From DASSKW01 sp035690065 (GTDB lineage: Bacteria > Pseudomonadota > Gammaproteobacteria > Natronospirales > REEB76): 5,087 bases of DNA. The position numbers and the translations under genes were made by a program. Positions 4,555-5,087 of this stretch are shown one piece after another (within the stretch, counting starts at the first letter, position 1; each line of letters opens with the position of its first letter). The stretch lies in NCBI GenBank assembly GCA_035690065.1, contig DASSKW010000007.1, positions 1-5,087 on the forward strand, written 5' to 3'. Under the pieces are notes generated by a model. That model was not told the origin of the DNA, did no database searches, and worked only from the letters and a program-made list of their open reading frames with translations.

Positions 4555-5087
4555 TCAGTAATACATTCCAGTCTGCAGCTTCGCTTCTTCAGACATCATG
4601 TCCCGGCTCCACGGTGGATCGAATACGATCTCTACATAGGCTTCCTTGACCAGTGGGACTGACAGTATCTTTTCCTGTACATCAGCAGAGAGGATCCCAC
4701 CCATACCGCAACCAGGCGCAGTCAGGGTCATCTTCACATCCACACGCTTCTTGTTATCGTTCGTGCTGCTTAGTTTGCATTCATAGACCAGCCCCAAATC
4801 CACGATGTTGATAGGGATCTCCGGGTCATAACAGGTCTTCATCTGTTCCCATACCAGTTTTTCCACATCGGCGTCGGTATGATCTCCCGGCAATTCAGGT
4901 TCATCCGGTGGTTCCAGACCGAGCGCATCTGCATCCTTGCCGGCGATGCGCAACAGATTTCCATCCACATAGACAGTGAAGCTGCCGCCCAGAGATTGCG
5001 CGACGTTGACTTCAGTGCCTTCAGGAATGATAACTGGCGTACCTGATGGGATCATTGCTGCAGAGCAGGCGCGTTTCAATATTACGG
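4555..5087 (-). CDS. sufT: SufT, MIP18/DUF59 Fe-S cluster assembly protein, 5'-truncated by window edge
   Basis: Cytoplasmic iron-sulfur maturation factor; SufT proteins help deliver or maintain Fe-S clusters, especially under high demand. Visible layout, counting from the TTG at 5079: an N-terminal beta-rich segment (about 8-55; IPSGTPVIIPEGTEV, SLGGSFTVYV, GKDADAL) typical of the long SufT form, an acidic linker (55-72), then the MIP18/DUF59 domain (73-170) with YDPEIPINIVDLGLVY, the TAPGCGMG motif carrying the conserved cysteine (C124), and the terminal DPPWSRDMMSEEAKLQ. The frame remains open to the right edge (V-I before the leucine at 5079) and no ribosome site precedes that TTG, so the true start probably lies a few codons beyond the window. 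It is followed by the Rieske gene; other suf genes would be expected upstream, outside the window. Confidence 0.93.
   Translation of the reverse strand, partial: VILKRACSAAMIPSGTPVIIPEGTEVNVAQSLGGSFTVYVDGNLLRIAGKDADALGLEPPDEPELPGDHTDADVEKLVWEQMKTCYDPEIPINIVDLGLVYECKLSSTNDNKKRVDVKMTLTAPGCGMGGILSADVQEKILSVPLVKEAYVEIVFDPPWSRDMMSEEAKLQTGMYY

Overview
The window looks like an ordinary chromosomal stretch from a proteobacterium, most likely beta- or gammaproteobacterial. This is inferred from gene content: a bacterial-type seryl-tRNA synthetase, a 136-residue Rnk close in length and sequence to the Escherichia coli protein, a family 9 (LPS heptosyltransferase-like) glycosyltransferase implying a Gram-negative envelope, and a SufT/Rieske pair of the type found beside SUF iron-sulfur genes. 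The species cannot be named from the sequence alone. All coding regions are intact except the two cut by the window edges.

Layout, left to right. (1) Bases 2-1222 hold the 3' part of serS on the + strand, lacking about 17 N-terminal codons. (2) Bases 1215-1625 hold rnk on the - strand, overlapping the serS end by 8 bases tail to tail. (3) Bases 1626-1833 are a non-coding gap between the divergent rnk and tRNA genes. (4) A class II tRNA-Ser(UGA) with encoded CCA lies at 1834-1923. (5) A family 9 glycosyltransferase begins 27-45 bases after the tRNA and ends at 3000. A small two-helix membrane protein follows closely (to 3312), so tRNA, glycosyltransferase and membrane protein could share a transcript. 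(6) Bases 3313-3544 are non-coding and hold a plausible sigma70 promoter and several hairpins in what would be the leader of the next gene. (7) A family I inorganic pyrophosphatase of the longer, Chlamydia-like type lies at 3545-4168. (8) On the - strand, converging on it, are a small Rieske ferredoxin-like protein (4198-4518) and sufT (4555 to the right edge), reading as one operon sufT -> Rieske.

How the genes relate: SerRS charges the tRNA-Ser encoded about 600 bases away, and pyrophosphatase removes the PPi released by aminoacylation and by nucleotide-sugar synthesis. Rnk is a GreA-related RNA polymerase-binding regulator. SufT and the Rieske protein belong to iron-sulfur cluster maturation. 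I found no mobile element, CRISPR array, phage gene, toxin-antitoxin pair or defence system, and no convincing new system. The points most worth a second look are the structured pyrophosphatase leader, the lysine inside the pyrophosphatase metal-binding signature, the recurring Rieske-SufT pairing, the tRNA/glycosyltransferase junction with its small direct repeat, and the uncharacterised membrane protein.
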